From: Haloechinothrix aidingensis
GTDB taxonomy: Bacteria > Actinomycetota > Actinomycetes > Mycobacteriales > Pseudonocardiaceae
Length of the DNA: 64,000 nucleotides
Direction of reading: 5' to 3'
Assembly: GCF_013450155.1 (NCBI RefSeq)
Contig: NZ_JACCKD010000009.1
Location: 213,894-277,893 of the forward strand
Shown here: positions 1 to 9,006 of the stretch, piece by piece
How positions within the stretch are numbered: the first letter of the stretch is position 1
How the letters are laid out: every line of letters starts with the position of its first letter
Made by a program: the position numbers and the translations under genes
Notes under the pieces: model-generated
What the model was told of the DNA's origin: nothing
What the model saw: only the letters and a program-made list of their open reading frames with translations
Database searches by the model: none

Positions 1-921
1 CCCGCGCTGGCGACCGGCAATACCGTGGTGCTCAAACCGGCCGAGACCACCCCGCTCACGGCGCTGGCCTTCGCCGAGATCTGCCAGCAGGCCCAGCTAC
101 CCCCCGGCGTCGTCAACATCCTTCCCGGCGGGGGCGACACCGGCTCCACCCTTGTCGCCCACCCCGGTGTCGACAAGGTGGCCTTCACCGGGTCGACCGA
201 GGTCGGCAAGCTCATCCAGAGCAGGCTGGCCGGCACGCCGACGAAGCTAACGCTGGAGCTCGGCGGCAAGGCCGCGAACATCGTCTTCGACGACGCCCCG
301 CTGGACCAGGCCGTCGAGGGCATCGTGAACGGGGTCTTCTTCAACCAGGGGCACGTGTGCTGCGCGGGCTCGCGACTCCTCGTGCAGGAGTCGGTCGCCG
401 AGGCCGTGCTCGAGCGGCTGCGTGGCCGCATCACCACGCTGCGCGTGGGTGATCCCCTCGACAAGAACACCGATCTCGGCGCGATCAACTCGCCCGAACA
501 GCTCGCCAAGATCCGCGAGCTGGTCGCCTCCGGTGAATCCGAGGGCGCCCAGCGATGGACCAGCCCGTGTGCGCTACCGGACAAGGGTCTGTTCTTCGCG
601 CCGACCGTGTTCTCCGGAGTGCACCAGTCCATGCGTATCGCCAGGGAGGAGGTCTTCGGACCCGTCCTGTCCGTGCTGACGTTCCGCACCCCGGAAGAGG
701 CGGTGCGCAAGGCGAACAACACGCCGTACGGCCTCTCCGCGGGCATCTGGACCGAGAAGGGCTCCCGCATCCTGTGGGCGGCCGAGCAGGTGCGCGCGGG
801 CGTGGTGTGGGCGAACACGTTCAACCGGTTCGACCCTACGGCGTCCTTCGGCGGCTACAAGGAGTCCGGATTCGGCCGGGAAGGCGGCCGTGCCGGCCTG
901 GAGGCTTACCTCGATGTCTGA
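1..921 (+). CDS. Aldehyde dehydrogenase, C-terminal part (5' end outside window)
   Basis: NAD(P)-dependent oxidation of an aldehyde to the acid. The reading frame is open from base 1 (it reads PALATGNTVVLKPAE), so the N-terminal third lies off the window. The ALDH catalytic features are present: the glutamate in the LELGGK motif and the nucleophilic cysteine in the FFNQGHVCCAG motif. The NAD-binding GSTEVG loop and the C-terminal PTASFGGYKESGFGRE block are also present. The stop overlaps the next gene by 8 bases, so the two are probably translated together. In many actinobacteria this ALDH pair sits beside deoC, which makes acetaldehyde from deoxyribose phosphate. That would fit the nucleoside operon further on, but deoC is not in view and the substrate is an inference. 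Confidence 0.93.
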   Translation, partial: PALATGNTVVLKPAETTPLTALAFAEICQQAQLPPGVVNILPGGGDTGSTLVAHPGVDKVAFTGSTEVGKLIQSRLAGTPTKLTLELGGKAANIVFDDAPLDQAVEGIVNGVFFNQGHVCCAGSRLLVQESVAEAVLERLRGRITTLRVGDPLDKNTDLGAINSPEQLAKIRELVASGESEGAQRWTSPCALPDKGLFFAPTVFSGVHQSMRIAREEVFGPVLSVLTFRTPEEAVRKANNTPYGLSAGIWTEKGSRILWAAEQVRAGVVWANTFNRFDPTASFGGYKESGFGREGGRAGLEAYLDV

Positions 922-1786
922 AGACGCACGCCTGCCCGTCGCCAAGACGCACAAGCTCTACATCGGCGGTGCGTTCCCGCGTTCCGAGTCGGGCCGTTCG
1001 TACGCGGCGGGCGATGCCAGGGGGCGGTTCCTCGCCAACGTCGCGCAGGCTTCGCGCAAGGACCTGCGGGACGCCGTCTCCGCCGCACGCAAGGCTTTCC
1101 CCGGCTGGTCGGCCGCCTCCGCGTACAACAGGGGGCAGGTGCTCTACCGCGTCGCCGAGGTGGCCGAGGGCAGGCGGGAGCAACTCGCCGAGGCGGTCGC
1201 GAGGGGTGAGGGGACGCCGGAGGACACAGCTCGATCCATCGTGGACACCGCGATCGACAGGTGGGTCTGGTACGCGGGCTGGACGGACAAGCTCACGCCG
1301 GTACTCGGCTCCGCGAACCCGGTCGCGGGCCCCTACTTCTCGTTCACCGTCGTCGAGCCGACCGGTGTGGTCGGCACGCTCGCGCCACAGGAGTCCTCGC
1401 TGCTCGGGCTGGTCAGCGTGCTGGCCCCGGTGCTGGCAACCGGCTGCACGGCCGTCGTCGTCGCCAGCACCGACCGGCCCGTCCCCGCGATCACCCTCGC
1501 CGAGATCCTGGAGACCTCCGATGTACCCGCGGGTGCCGCCAACATCCTGACCGGCAGCGCCGACGAGCTCGCCCCGCATCTGGCCTCGCACGCCGACGTC
1601 AACGCGCTGGACCTCACCGGGGTACCCGCCGAGCAGCGGGGTGCCCTCGAGCGGTCAGCGGCCGGTTCCGTGAAACGGGTCCTGCGCGTGCCGGCCACCG
1701 AGCCGGACTGGACCGTCACCCCCGGCATCGACCGCCTGCGCGGCTGCCTCGAGTACAAGACGGTCTGGCACCCCGTCGGCACGTAG
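914..1786 (+). CDS. Shortened aldehyde dehydrogenase-like protein without catalytic residues
   Basis: 290 aa, against about 480 for a full ALDH. It aligns by eye with the N-terminal, cofactor-binding half of the family. A KAFPGW block lies near residue 60, and the segment VEPTGVVGTLAPQESSLLGL sits where ALDHs have the PxGVVGxIxPWN region. TGCTAVVVAS replaces AGNTVVLKPAE, and DVNALDLTG replaces the DKVAFTGST loop. It ends where the LELGGK glutamate and the FxNQGxxC cysteine should begin, so neither catalytic residue exists. The ATG at 914 overlaps the stop of the preceding active ALDH, so I infer a stable partner or regulatory subunit. A decaying gene is less likely because the frame is clean. 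The upstream in-frame start at 890 is rejected because it lies deeper inside the first gene. Confidence 0.8.
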   Translation: MSEDARLPVAKTHKLYIGGAFPRSESGRSYAAGDARGRFLANVAQASRKDLRDAVSAARKAFPGWSAASAYNRGQVLYRVAEVAEGRREQLAEAVARGEGTPEDTARSIVDTAIDRWVWYAGWTDKLTPVLGSANPVAGPYFSFTVVEPTGVVGTLAPQESSLLGLVSVLAPVLATGCTAVVVASTDRPVPAITLAEILETSDVPAGAANILTGSADELAPHLASHADVNALDLTGVPAEQRGALERSAAGSVKRVLRVPATEPDWTVTPGIDRLRGCLEYKTVWHPVGT

Positions 1787-1854
1787 CTCCCGGCCCGCGC
1801 GAAGCCGCAGGCGCGCGGACCCGGGCAGGCCTTCCGGCGCTCGCGGCCGGCAGG

Positions 1855-2577
1855 TCACACGCCGTGCGGTACGACAGCGTCCCGCACCTCGCCGAGCAGC
1901 TCGCGCATGGCAGTCTCCGCGTCGGCAGCACGCCGCGCCGCGACCGCGTGAGCCACCTCCTCGTGCAGGTCCAGTGCCTCGGCGACCGGGTGCCGCGGCA
2001 TGAGTCCCAGCGTGGTCCTGCCGCGCAGCACCACGGCGACGACGTCGGTGAGCGCGGCGAACATCTCGTTGCCGCTCGAGGTCAGCATCAGCGTGTGGAA
2101 CTCGATGTCGAGCTCGAGGAACTCCTCGAGCTCGCCTGCTTCCCCGTGGCCACGCATCGAGGTGGCGAGGCGGACCAGCCGCTCGCGATCCTGCGCCGAG
2201 GCGTTGCTCGCCGCGGCCGCCGCCGCGAGCGGCTCCACGGCGATGCGCAGCTCCGTCAGCGAGCGCAGCTGGATGTCCCTGCCGGGCCCGGCCAGCCGCC
2301 ACCAGATCACCAACGGGTCGAAGACGTTCCACGACGAGCGTGGCTGCACGATGATGCCCACCCTGCGGCGCGAGCGCACCAGTCCCATCGACTCCAGCAC
2401 GCGCACCGTCTCGCGGGCCACCGTGCGGGATACACCCGCTTGCTGCTGTACCTGTTCCAGACGCAGCACGTGCCCCTCGGCGAGCGTTCCGGAGACGATC
2501 TGCCTACCGATCGTATCCAGCACGGTGCTGTGCAGCGCGCCGCTGCTGACCTCGTCCTTCGGGCTGCCTGAGCTCAC
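1855..2577 (-). CDS. GntR family transcriptional regulator, FadR/FCD type (probable gluconate repressor)
   Basis: 240 aa. The N-terminal winged helix includes VLDTIGRQIVSGTLAEG and the recognition region GVSRTVARETVRVLESMGLV. It is followed by an all-helical FCD ligand domain carrying acidic and histidine residues typical of the metal or ligand pocket (ELDIEFHTLML, LDLHEEVAHAV). The GTG start at 2577 faces gluconokinase across a 138-bp gap that carries two copies of a FadR-like half-operator. By position it most likely represses the gluconate genes and itself, and responds to gluconate or a phosphorylated derivative. Ligand identity is inferred from context only. Confidence 0.88.
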   Translation of the reverse strand: MSSGSPKDEVSSGALHSTVLDTIGRQIVSGTLAEGHVLRLEQVQQQAGVSRTVARETVRVLESMGLVRSRRRVGIIVQPRSSWNVFDPLVIWWRLAGPGRDIQLRSLTELRIAVEPLAAAAAASNASAQDRERLVRLATSMRGHGEAGELEEFLELDIEFHTLMLTSSGNEMFAALTDVVAVVLRGRTTLGLMPRHPVAEALDLHEEVAHAVAARRAADAETAMRELLGEVRDAVVPHGV

Positions 2578-2620
2578 CAGCCGAGGATATCTCGCTTCGC
2601 ACCCCTTCCCCGGGTGACGT

Positions 2621-2655
2621 AATGGTGCTATGTTTTAGCGCCAATGGTACTACGA
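2621..2655. promoter_or_regulatory. Candidate operator for the FadR-type regulator: direct repeat in the divergent promoter
   Basis: The word AATGGTRCTA occurs at 2621-2630 and again at 2643-2652, 22 bp apart, which is two helical turns. The second copy lies within TGGTACTACGA (2645-2655). That is an exact match to the FadR-subfamily consensus TNGTNNNACNA. The first copy is degenerate. The site sits between the divergent regulator and gluconokinase starts. Confidence 0.6.
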
Positions 2656-2715
2656 ATTGATCCGTACACGGCTACGGATGAGCGCACACCCACGCAACAT
2701 GTGAGGGAAGGCACC

Positions 2716-3249
2716 GTGTCACACGCCGGATCGAGCGCCCCGACGGTCATCGTGGTGATGGGGGTCTCCGGGGTCGGCAAGAGCACCGTCGCCCGCCTGC
2801 TCGCCGGGGAGCTCGGCTGGACCATGGCCGAGGCCGATCAGTTCCACCCCGAGAACAACATCCGCAAGATGACCGCGGGCACACCGCTGACCGACGCGGA
2901 CCGCATTCCGTGGCTCCGTGCCATCCGCGGCCGGATCGACGAGCAGGCCGGTACCGGACAGAACCTGGTGCTGACCTGCTCGGCTCTCAAACGCTCGTAC
3001 CGCGATCTCCTCCGCAGGGCGCGGGCGAGGGTGCGCTTCGTCCACCTCACAGGGGACACGGCCACGGTCTCCGAACGGCTGCTGCACCGCACCGGCCATT
3101 TCATGCCGCCGGAGTTGTTGCGGTCCCAGCTGGCGGACCTGGAACCGCTGGCCCCCGACGAGGACGGGATCACGGTCGACTCGACCGCGACGCCCGAGCG
3201 GATCGTCCACACGGCCCTGGCAACGCTCGCCATCGGGCCACAGACCTGA
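2716..3249 (+). CDS. gntK: Gluconokinase
   Basis: Phosphorylates gluconate with ATP to 6-phosphogluconate, which enters the pentose phosphate pathway. 177 aa, the usual size of the small GntK family. The P-loop GVSGVGKST is at residues 16-24, followed by the family blocks EADQFHPENNIRKM, GTPLTDADRIPWL and CSALKRSYRD. I choose the GTG at 2716 because GAGGGAAGG ends five bases upstream; an in-frame ATG at 2644 lies inside the operator and has no ribosome site. The permease follows 100 bp downstream on the same strand. Confidence 0.93.
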   Translation: MSHAGSSAPTVIVVMGVSGVGKSTVARLLAGELGWTMAEADQFHPENNIRKMTAGTPLTDADRIPWLRAIRGRIDEQAGTGQNLVLTCSALKRSYRDLLRRARARVRFVHLTGDTATVSERLLHRTGHFMPPELLRSQLADLEPLAPDEDGITVDSTATPERIVHTALATLAIGPQT

Positions 3250-3349
3250 CCCGCGGGGCAGGCCGGTGCATGCCGGACCACCCACCGCGCACGGCTCGCC
3301 CCGACCATTACTCGCCCCCTGCCGTCCCGGACAAGCAACGGAGCTTCTC

Positions 3350-4717
3350 ATGACCCAGACACTCGGAACGGGCCCCCTCCTCGGTATCGCGGCGGGAGCC
3401 ATCGCCGTGCTCCTCTTCCTGATCATCAAGCTACGTGTGCACGCGTTCCTCGCTCTGATCGCGGTGAGCATCGCCACGGCCTTCGCCGCGCGGATCCCGG
3501 CGGGCGAGGTCATCGACACCGTAACGGGCGGGTTCGGCGAGACGCTCGGGGCCGTGGCCCTGCTCGTGGGGCTCGGCGCGATGCTCGGCAGGCTCGTCGA
3601 GGTCAGCGGCGGTGCGCAGGCACTGGCCGACGCCTTGGTGTCCCGGTTCGGCGAGCATCGCGCACCGCTGGCACTGGGGACGGCCTCGCTGCTGTTCGGG
3701 TTCCCCATCTTCTTCGATGCCGGGCTCGTGGTCATGCTGCCGATCGTGTTCACCGTCGCGCGGCGCGTCGGCGGCGGCGTCCTCCGCTACGGCCTGCCGG
3801 TGGCCGGCGCGTTCTCGGTGATGCACATCTTCGCCCCGCCGCACCCCGGCCCGGTCGCCTCCACCGAGCTGCTCGGCGCGGATGTCGGGCTCGTGCTCGT
3901 GCTGGCACTGGTCGTCGCGATCCCCACCTGGCTGGTCACCAGCTACCTGTACGGCCTCTGGGTCGGCAAGCGCATCGTCCTTCCCGTGCCGGAGATCCTC
4001 GGTGGCCCGCAGGCCGAGCACGATCCGAACCCGCCACGCCCGGCCACGGTAGTCGGCATCCTGCTGCTTCCCCTTGTGCTGATCTTCGCCAACACCGGTC
4101 TGGACACGGCCCGTGCCGCCGGATGGCTGGACGAGCAGGCCGCCGGATACGACGTGGCCCGCACGCTCGGCGCGACACCGGTCGCTCTGCTGATCACCGT
4201 CTTCGTCGCCTCGTACGTGCTGGGTACCCGCCGCGGTCGTGGCAAGGACCTCATCGAACGGCTGCTCGACTCGGCGCTCGGCCCGGTGTGCGCGATCATC
4301 CTCATCACCGGGGCTGGTGGGATGTTCGGCGCGGTGCTCAGGGCGAGCGGCATCGGCGACGCCCTCTCCGACGCGCTGGACGGTATCGGCCTTCCCGTGA
4401 TCGTCGCCGCATACGTCATCGCTACCGCGCTGCGCATCGCGCAGGGATCGGCGACCGTCGCCCTGATCACCGCCGCGGGGCTGGTTCAGCCTGTGGTGCA
4501 GTCCGGCGCGTTCAACGGTGTCGAGCTCGCCGCGATCGTGCTCGCCCTCGCCGCGGGCTCGGTCACCGCGAGCCACGTGAACGACTCGGGGTTCTGGCTC
4601 GTCGGCCGGTTCATGGAGATGGACGTCAAGACGACCCTCAAGACGTGGACGGTCATGCAGACCACGATCGGGCTGATGGGTTTCGCGATCGCGTCCGGGA
4701 TCTACGCGGTGGCCTAG
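3350..4717 (+). CDS. gntP: Gluconate:H+ symporter, GntP family
   Basis: 455 aa, almost wholly hydrophobic with about twelve to fourteen membrane segments. Family landmarks include GFPIFFDAGLVVMLPI near the middle of the first half, MHIFAPPHPGPVAS, and the late motif SATVALITAAG followed by SHVNDSGFWLVGRF, typical of GntP/GntT/IdnT permeases. Start at the ATG at 3350 after a weak ACGGAGC ribosome site. Together with the kinase upstream it forms a two-gene uptake and activation module for gluconate. A strong hairpin follows six bases after the stop. Confidence 0.93.
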   Translation: MTQTLGTGPLLGIAAGAIAVLLFLIIKLRVHAFLALIAVSIATAFAARIPAGEVIDTVTGGFGETLGAVALLVGLGAMLGRLVEVSGGAQALADALVSRFGEHRAPLALGTASLLFGFPIFFDAGLVVMLPIVFTVARRVGGGVLRYGLPVAGAFSVMHIFAPPHPGPVASTELLGADVGLVLVLALVVAIPTWLVTSYLYGLWVGKRIVLPVPEILGGPQAEHDPNPPRPATVVGILLLPLVLIFANTGLDTARAAGWLDEQAAGYDVARTLGATPVALLITVFVASYVLGTRRGRGKDLIERLLDSALGPVCAIILITGAGGMFGAVLRASGIGDALSDALDGIGLPVIVAAYVIATALRIAQGSATVALITAAGLVQPVVQSGAFNGVELAAIVLALAAGSVTASHVNDSGFWLVGRFMEMDVKTTLKTWTVMQTTIGLMGFAIASGIYAVA

Positions 4718-4722
4718 CGTGA

Positions 4723-4767
4723 CGCACCCGCCGCGCGGCGACGGGCCGGCCCCGCGCGGCGGGTGCG
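4723..4767. terminator. Bidirectional terminator between gntP and the helicase gene
   Basis: A perfect 16-bp inverted repeat (arms 4723-4738 and 4752-4767) with a 13-base loop lies between two convergent stops at 4717 and 4784. It is GC-rich with no T-run, as is common in actinobacteria. Confidence 0.75.
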
Positions 4768-4783
4768 CGGGGCCGGCCATTCC

Positions 4784-7327
4784 CTAGAGCTCACCCACGT
4801 CGAGAACGCGGACCACCGCGTGCCCGGCCTCGTCCGACGCGGCGAGATCGACCTCGGCGGTGATCGCCCAGTCCCGGTTACCGCCTGGGTCGTCCAGCGT
4901 CTGCCGGACGCGCCACCGGCCGGGTCCGGTCTCGACCTGGAAGAAGGCAGGTCCGCGCGCGTCGGCGCCCGTACCGATCGTGTCGTACTCCGCGAAGTAC
5001 TCCTCGAGCGCGTGCTCCCATGCCTGCGAGTCCCATCCGGACTCGGCGTCGAGCTCGCCGAGCGCGTCGTAGTTCCGGCGAGCGGCCAGCTCCACTCGCC
5101 GGAACAGCTCGTTGCGCACCAGAACCCGGAACGCCCGTTCGTTCCCGGTGACAGCGCTCGGGGTGCTCGGTGGACGCACCTGATCACCGGATGCCCTGTC
5201 CGCGGCACCACCGGCGGTCAGATCCGGGTCGCGGAGTTGCTCCCACTCGTCGAGCAGGCTGGAGTCGACCTGGCGGACCAGCTCGCCGAGCCACTCGATC
5301 AGATCGCCCAGCTCCTCGGTCTTGGCCTCGTCCGGCACCGTGTGCCGCAGCGCGTCATACACATCGGACAGGTATCGCAGCAACAGACCTTCCGAGCGCG
5401 CGATCCCGTAGAAACGTACGTACTCGGTGAAGTTCATCGCCCGTTCGTACATGTCACGGACCACAGACTTCGGTGACGGTTCGTTGTCGGCGACCCACGG
5501 GTGCCCGCGCCGGTAGGTCTCGAACGCCGCCTCGATCAGCTCCTCGAGCGGCTTCGGGTGATCGATGTCCTCGAGCAGCTCCATGCGCTCGTTGTACTCG
5601 ATGCCCTCCGCCTTCATCTCGGCGATCGCCTCGTTACGGGCCAGGAACCGCTGCTGGGCCAGCACCGGGCGCGGGTCCTCCACGGTGGACTCCACGAGGG
5701 AGACCACGTCGAGCGGGTAGCTCGCCGACTGACGGTCCAGCAACTCGATCGCGGCCAGCGCGAACGGCGACAAGGGCTGGTTGAGCGCGAAGTCGAACTG
5801 CAGGTCCACGGTCAGGCGCACGGTCCGCCCGTACTCGTCGGGCTCGTCGAGCTCCTCGACCACCCCGGCGGCACGCAGCGCGCGATAGATCGCGATCGCG
5901 CGCAGGATGTGCTTGCGCTGCAGGTGCCGCGGCTCGTGGTTGTCCTCGAGCAGGCGACGCATCGCCGTGAACGCCCTACCGGGCCGAGCGATGACGTTGA
6001 GCAGCATCGCGTGACTCACCGTGAAGCTCGACACCAGCGGCTCGGGCTCGGACTGGGTCAGCCGTTCGAACGTGGACTCGGTCCAGTTGACGAACCCCTC
6101 CGGCGCCTTCTTGCGCACGACCTTACGCCTCTTCTTCGCGTCATCACCTGCCTTGGCCAGCGCCTTGGCGTTCTCGATGACGTGCTCGGGCGCCTGCACC
6201 ACGACGTAGCCGTCGGTGTCGAACCCGGCCCGGCCCGCCCTGCCCGCGATCTGATGGAACTCCCGCGCCTTCAGGTGCCGCTGCCGCACACCGTCGAACT
6301 TGGTCAGTGCGGTGAACACCACCGTCCTGATGGGCACGTTGATCCCCACACCAAGAGTGTCGGTGCCGCAGATCACCTTCAGCAGGCCGGCCTGGGCGAG
6401 CTGCTCGACGAGCCTGCGATAGCGCGGCAGCATACCGGCGTGGTGCACGCCGATACCGTGCCGCACGAGCCGCGAGAGCGTCTTGCCGAAACCGGCCGTG
6501 AACCGGAATCCCCCGATGTGCTCGGCGATCGCCGCCTTCTCCGCCTTGGTGCATACGTTGATACTCGTCAGCGACTGCGCGCGTTCGGCGGCTGCGGCCT
6601 GGGAGAAATGCACCACGTAGACCGGGGCCTGCCCACCGTGCAACAGCTCGTCGACGGTCTCGTGCAGGGGAGTCATCGCGTACCTGTAGGTCAGCGGAAC
6701 CGGGCGCTGTGCCGAGGTCACCGGCGTGGTCGTCCTGCCCGTCCGGCGGGTGAGGTCGGTGCAGAAGGACGAGACATCGCCGAGTGTGGCCGACATCAGC
6801 AGGAACTGCGCTCCGGTCAGCTCGAGCAGCGGTACCTGCCATGCCCATCCCCTGTCCGGTTCGGAGTAGAAGTGGAACTCGTCGGCCACCACCTGGCCGA
6901 TGTCGGCCCGCTCACCCTCGCGTAGCGCGATGTTCGCGAGGATCTCGGAGGTGCAGCAGACGATCGGCGCTGCGGGGTTGACCGCGGAGTCGCCGGTCAT
7001 CATGCCGACCGCGTCCGGACCGAACGCATCGACGAGGGCGAAGAACTTCTCCGAGACCAGCGCCTTGATCGGCGCCGTGTAGTACGTGCGCCGCCCGTGC
7101 GCCAGCGCGACGAAGTGCGCGGCCGTGGCCACCAGGCTCTTGCCCGAGCCCGTGGGCGTGGACAAGATCACGTTGGACCCGGACACGATCTCGATCAGCG
7201 CCTCCTCCTGCGCTGGGTAGAGCGTGTACCCCTGCTCGAGCGCCCAGGTGGAGAACGCGTCGTACAGGGCGTCCGGGTCAGGGTCGGAAGGGATCTTCTC
7301 GCGCAGGGAGGTGCTGGTTGCAGTCAT
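4784..7327 (-). CDS. DEAD/DEAH-box RNA helicase with C-terminal DUF3516
   Basis: 847 aa superfamily 2 helicase. Motif I is STPTGSGKS (residues 56-64), motif II is DEFH (149-152, a DExH variant) and motif III is LMSATLG. The second RecA domain holds GVGINVPIRTVVFTALTKFDG and QIAGRAGRAGFDTDG (motif VI). The remaining 430 residues are a mostly helical, acidic region that matches the actinobacterial DUF3516 family in layout. It resembles Ski2/Mtr4-like helicases more than DNA repair helicases, so RNA processing or turnover is the best guess. It is related to, but distinct from, mycobacterial HelY. It is transcribed away from the gene at 7440. Confidence 0.88.
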   Translation of the reverse strand: MTATSTSLREKIPSDPDPDALYDAFSTWALEQGYTLYPAQEEALIEIVSGSNVILSTPTGSGKSLVATAAHFVALAHGRRTYYTAPIKALVSEKFFALVDAFGPDAVGMMTGDSAVNPAAPIVCCTSEILANIALREGERADIGQVVADEFHFYSEPDRGWAWQVPLLELTGAQFLLMSATLGDVSSFCTDLTRRTGRTTTPVTSAQRPVPLTYRYAMTPLHETVDELLHGGQAPVYVVHFSQAAAAERAQSLTSINVCTKAEKAAIAEHIGGFRFTAGFGKTLSRLVRHGIGVHHAGMLPRYRRLVEQLAQAGLLKVICGTDTLGVGINVPIRTVVFTALTKFDGVRQRHLKAREFHQIAGRAGRAGFDTDGYVVVQAPEHVIENAKALAKAGDDAKKRRKVVRKKAPEGFVNWTESTFERLTQSEPEPLVSSFTVSHAMLLNVIARPGRAFTAMRRLLEDNHEPRHLQRKHILRAIAIYRALRAAGVVEELDEPDEYGRTVRLTVDLQFDFALNQPLSPFALAAIELLDRQSASYPLDVVSLVESTVEDPRPVLAQQRFLARNEAIAEMKAEGIEYNERMELLEDIDHPKPLEELIEAAFETYRRGHPWVADNEPSPKSVVRDMYERAMNFTEYVRFYGIARSEGLLLRYLSDVYDALRHTVPDEAKTEELGDLIEWLGELVRQVDSSLLDEWEQLRDPDLTAGGAADRASGDQVRPPSTPSAVTGNERAFRVLVRNELFRRVELAARRNYDALGELDAESGWDSQAWEHALEEYFAEYDTIGTGADARGPAFFQVETGPGRWRVRQTLDDPGGNRDWAITAEVDLAASDEAGHAVVRVLDVGEL

Positions 7328-7439
7328 GTCCCGTCGAGCCTACCCAGGTAGGGTCGATCGCGTCGCCGAGCCGAACCCCGTAGGCTGCGCACGCGGAGCA
7401 CATCCACGCCAGAGCGCGTAACCAGCATCGGAGGATGTA

Positions 7440-8669
7440 ATGGCAACCGACATCGTCCCGATCGAGCTTGGGCTCCCCCAGGGTGATCTCGTTACCCTGT
7501 GGGCTCCTCGCTGGCGCGAGGACGGTGAGGAATGGGAGGCGTTCCTCGGCGACGAGGACGATCTGTACGGCTTCCCCGATTCCGCGCACCTCGCCGCGTT
7601 CATCCGCACGGCCGAGCAGCACGACCTTGTCGACCACCCGGCCTGGCACTCGGTGCCGCAGCTGCACGTCCCCGAGCTGATCCCGGATGACGAGCACTCC
7701 TACGACCTCGTCGGGGTCCCCGAGCTGGTGGCCGAGGAGCCGGACTCCTGGACGCTCGGCGAGCTCGCCGAGGTGGTCAGCATGGTGCGTTCCATCGCCG
7801 ATGTCTGCGAGCTGGACGACGTGCACGACGTCCTCGACGCCCACGAGGGATTCAGCCTGCTCGAACAAGGCAAGTTTCCCGCGGGAGGGCGGGAGGGCAC
7901 CCGCCTGTGGAACGACCTGGTCGGGGCCGTCTCCGAGAAGTGGGACACCGTGCTCGACGCCATCGACCAGCTGGTGACCGTGCCCACCGTCGACGAGGCC
8001 ACGCTGGACGAGACCGCCGAGGAACTCGCCGCCTTCCACGAGGAGTCGGCCGAGGCGGGCGCGGGCGTCAGCGCCGACGGCACGTACTCCGGCGAGTCGG
8101 GCGAGGAAGCCTCCGACTTCTGGACCCAGGTCGGTATCGACCCGATCAAGATAGTCACCGGCACCGACGAGTACGTCACGTTGCGCTGCTACCTGGACGA
8201 CGAACCGATCTTCCTCGGCTCGGACGGGGAGATCCAGGTGTTTCGCTCGGAACGCCTGCTGGCGCGCCAGCTCGCCAACCCGAACGAGCTCGGCACCAAC
8301 GACCTCGCCGACGTCGCGACCTGGGACCAGGTCGTCACCAAGGCCACGACGGGTGATCTCGAAGTCGAGGCCACCGAGGAGAACACCTACGTGCTTGCCG
8401 GCCTGGACGCCGACATCGCCGACGGGATCGAGTACGTTGACCCGGTTCAGCTCGACCTCGCGGTGGAGCTGCTCACCGATGTGGCGGACTGGGCAGGCGA
8501 CGACAGCGCGAACGATGCGCTGGCCGCCACCCAGCGCCTGGGGTGGCTGGTGTCGTTCATCGTCAACCCGGACCCGACTCGATTGAAGCCGAGCCCGCCG
8601 TTCGACGAGGAGGTCGCCGAATGGCGCAAGCTGGTCAACTCCTTCGAAGACCGTTTGAGCCCGCACTGA
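7440..8669 (+). CDS. Conserved acidic actinobacterial protein of unknown function (Rv3311-like)
   Basis: 409 aa, strongly acidic, with no signal peptide and no membrane segment. The N-terminus contains MATDIVPIELGLPQGDLVTL and then WAPRWREDGEEWEAFLGDED, a block I associate from memory with Mycobacterium tuberculosis Rv3311. That gene also lies close to deoA, cdd and the sdh operon, as here. Some genomes label the family 'primosomal protein', but I see no motif that supports this. ATG start at 7440 with a GGAGG five bases upstream. It is divergent from the helicase. Function unknown. Confidence 0.8.
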   Translation: MATDIVPIELGLPQGDLVTLWAPRWREDGEEWEAFLGDEDDLYGFPDSAHLAAFIRTAEQHDLVDHPAWHSVPQLHVPELIPDDEHSYDLVGVPELVAEEPDSWTLGELAEVVSMVRSIADVCELDDVHDVLDAHEGFSLLEQGKFPAGGREGTRLWNDLVGAVSEKWDTVLDAIDQLVTVPTVDEATLDETAEELAAFHEESAEAGAGVSADGTYSGESGEEASDFWTQVGIDPIKIVTGTDEYVTLRCYLDDEPIFLGSDGEIQVFRSERLLARQLANPNELGTNDLADVATWDQVVTKATTGDLEVEATEENTYVLAGLDADIADGIEYVDPVQLDLAVELLTDVADWAGDDSANDALAATQRLGWLVSFIVNPDPTRLKPSPPFDEEVAEWRKLVNSFEDRLSPH

Positions 8670-9006
8670 TCGCGAAGGACTACACTCGCCGTCAGCGCCG
8701 CCGGACCGACGACGGCGAAGTGAAACGGACGTATAACCCTCACCGTCTACTCCAGGTTCACACCATATGGTTGCTGACGAGATTCCACGTTGCGCCATCC
8801 GGCTGACCTGGGGTAGCGGGGAATCCGCGGGGGCGTTACAAGACGCGCCTGTCGTATGGATAAGCTCACACCCATCCCCCGAGGGTTGTTCGCTTCCAGC
8901 TGGCGGGGCCGCTTCAGCGTCTGGAATGAGCGGTACTGCTCGCTGGGGCGGGGAACGAGACCGCGAGACTGTCCGCAGTCCTCGTGCATAAGCCCTACGC
9001 AGGAAC
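8670..9006 (+). other. 337-bp intergenic stretch, no gene seen
   Basis: It separates two same-strand genes. I see no convincing coding frame, no RNA gene and no strong hairpin. A somewhat less GC-rich segment around 8835-8870 (TTACAA, then TATGGATAAGC) could hold the promoter of the coiled-coil gene, but the hexamer spacing is poor. A 74-codon frame at 8767-8991 lacks a ribosome site and I do not call it. Confidence 0.5.

Noticed and set aside
1261..2571. Long open frames opposite or across real genes (for example 1261-2571 plus, 3431-4780 minus, 5501-6925 plus, 39521-41527 plus)
   Set aside because: In DNA near 70% GC the other frames of a gene stay open. These products are Arg/Pro/Gly/His-rich, have no ribosome site and overlap well-recognised genes.
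4784..7327. Helicase gene named helY
   Set aside because: It shares the Ski2-like core but carries DUF3516 at the C-terminus, which marks a separate family.
8767..8991. 74-codon plus-strand frame in the gap before the coiled-coil gene
   Set aside because: No ribosome site, no recognisable features, composition like noncoding DNA of this genome.
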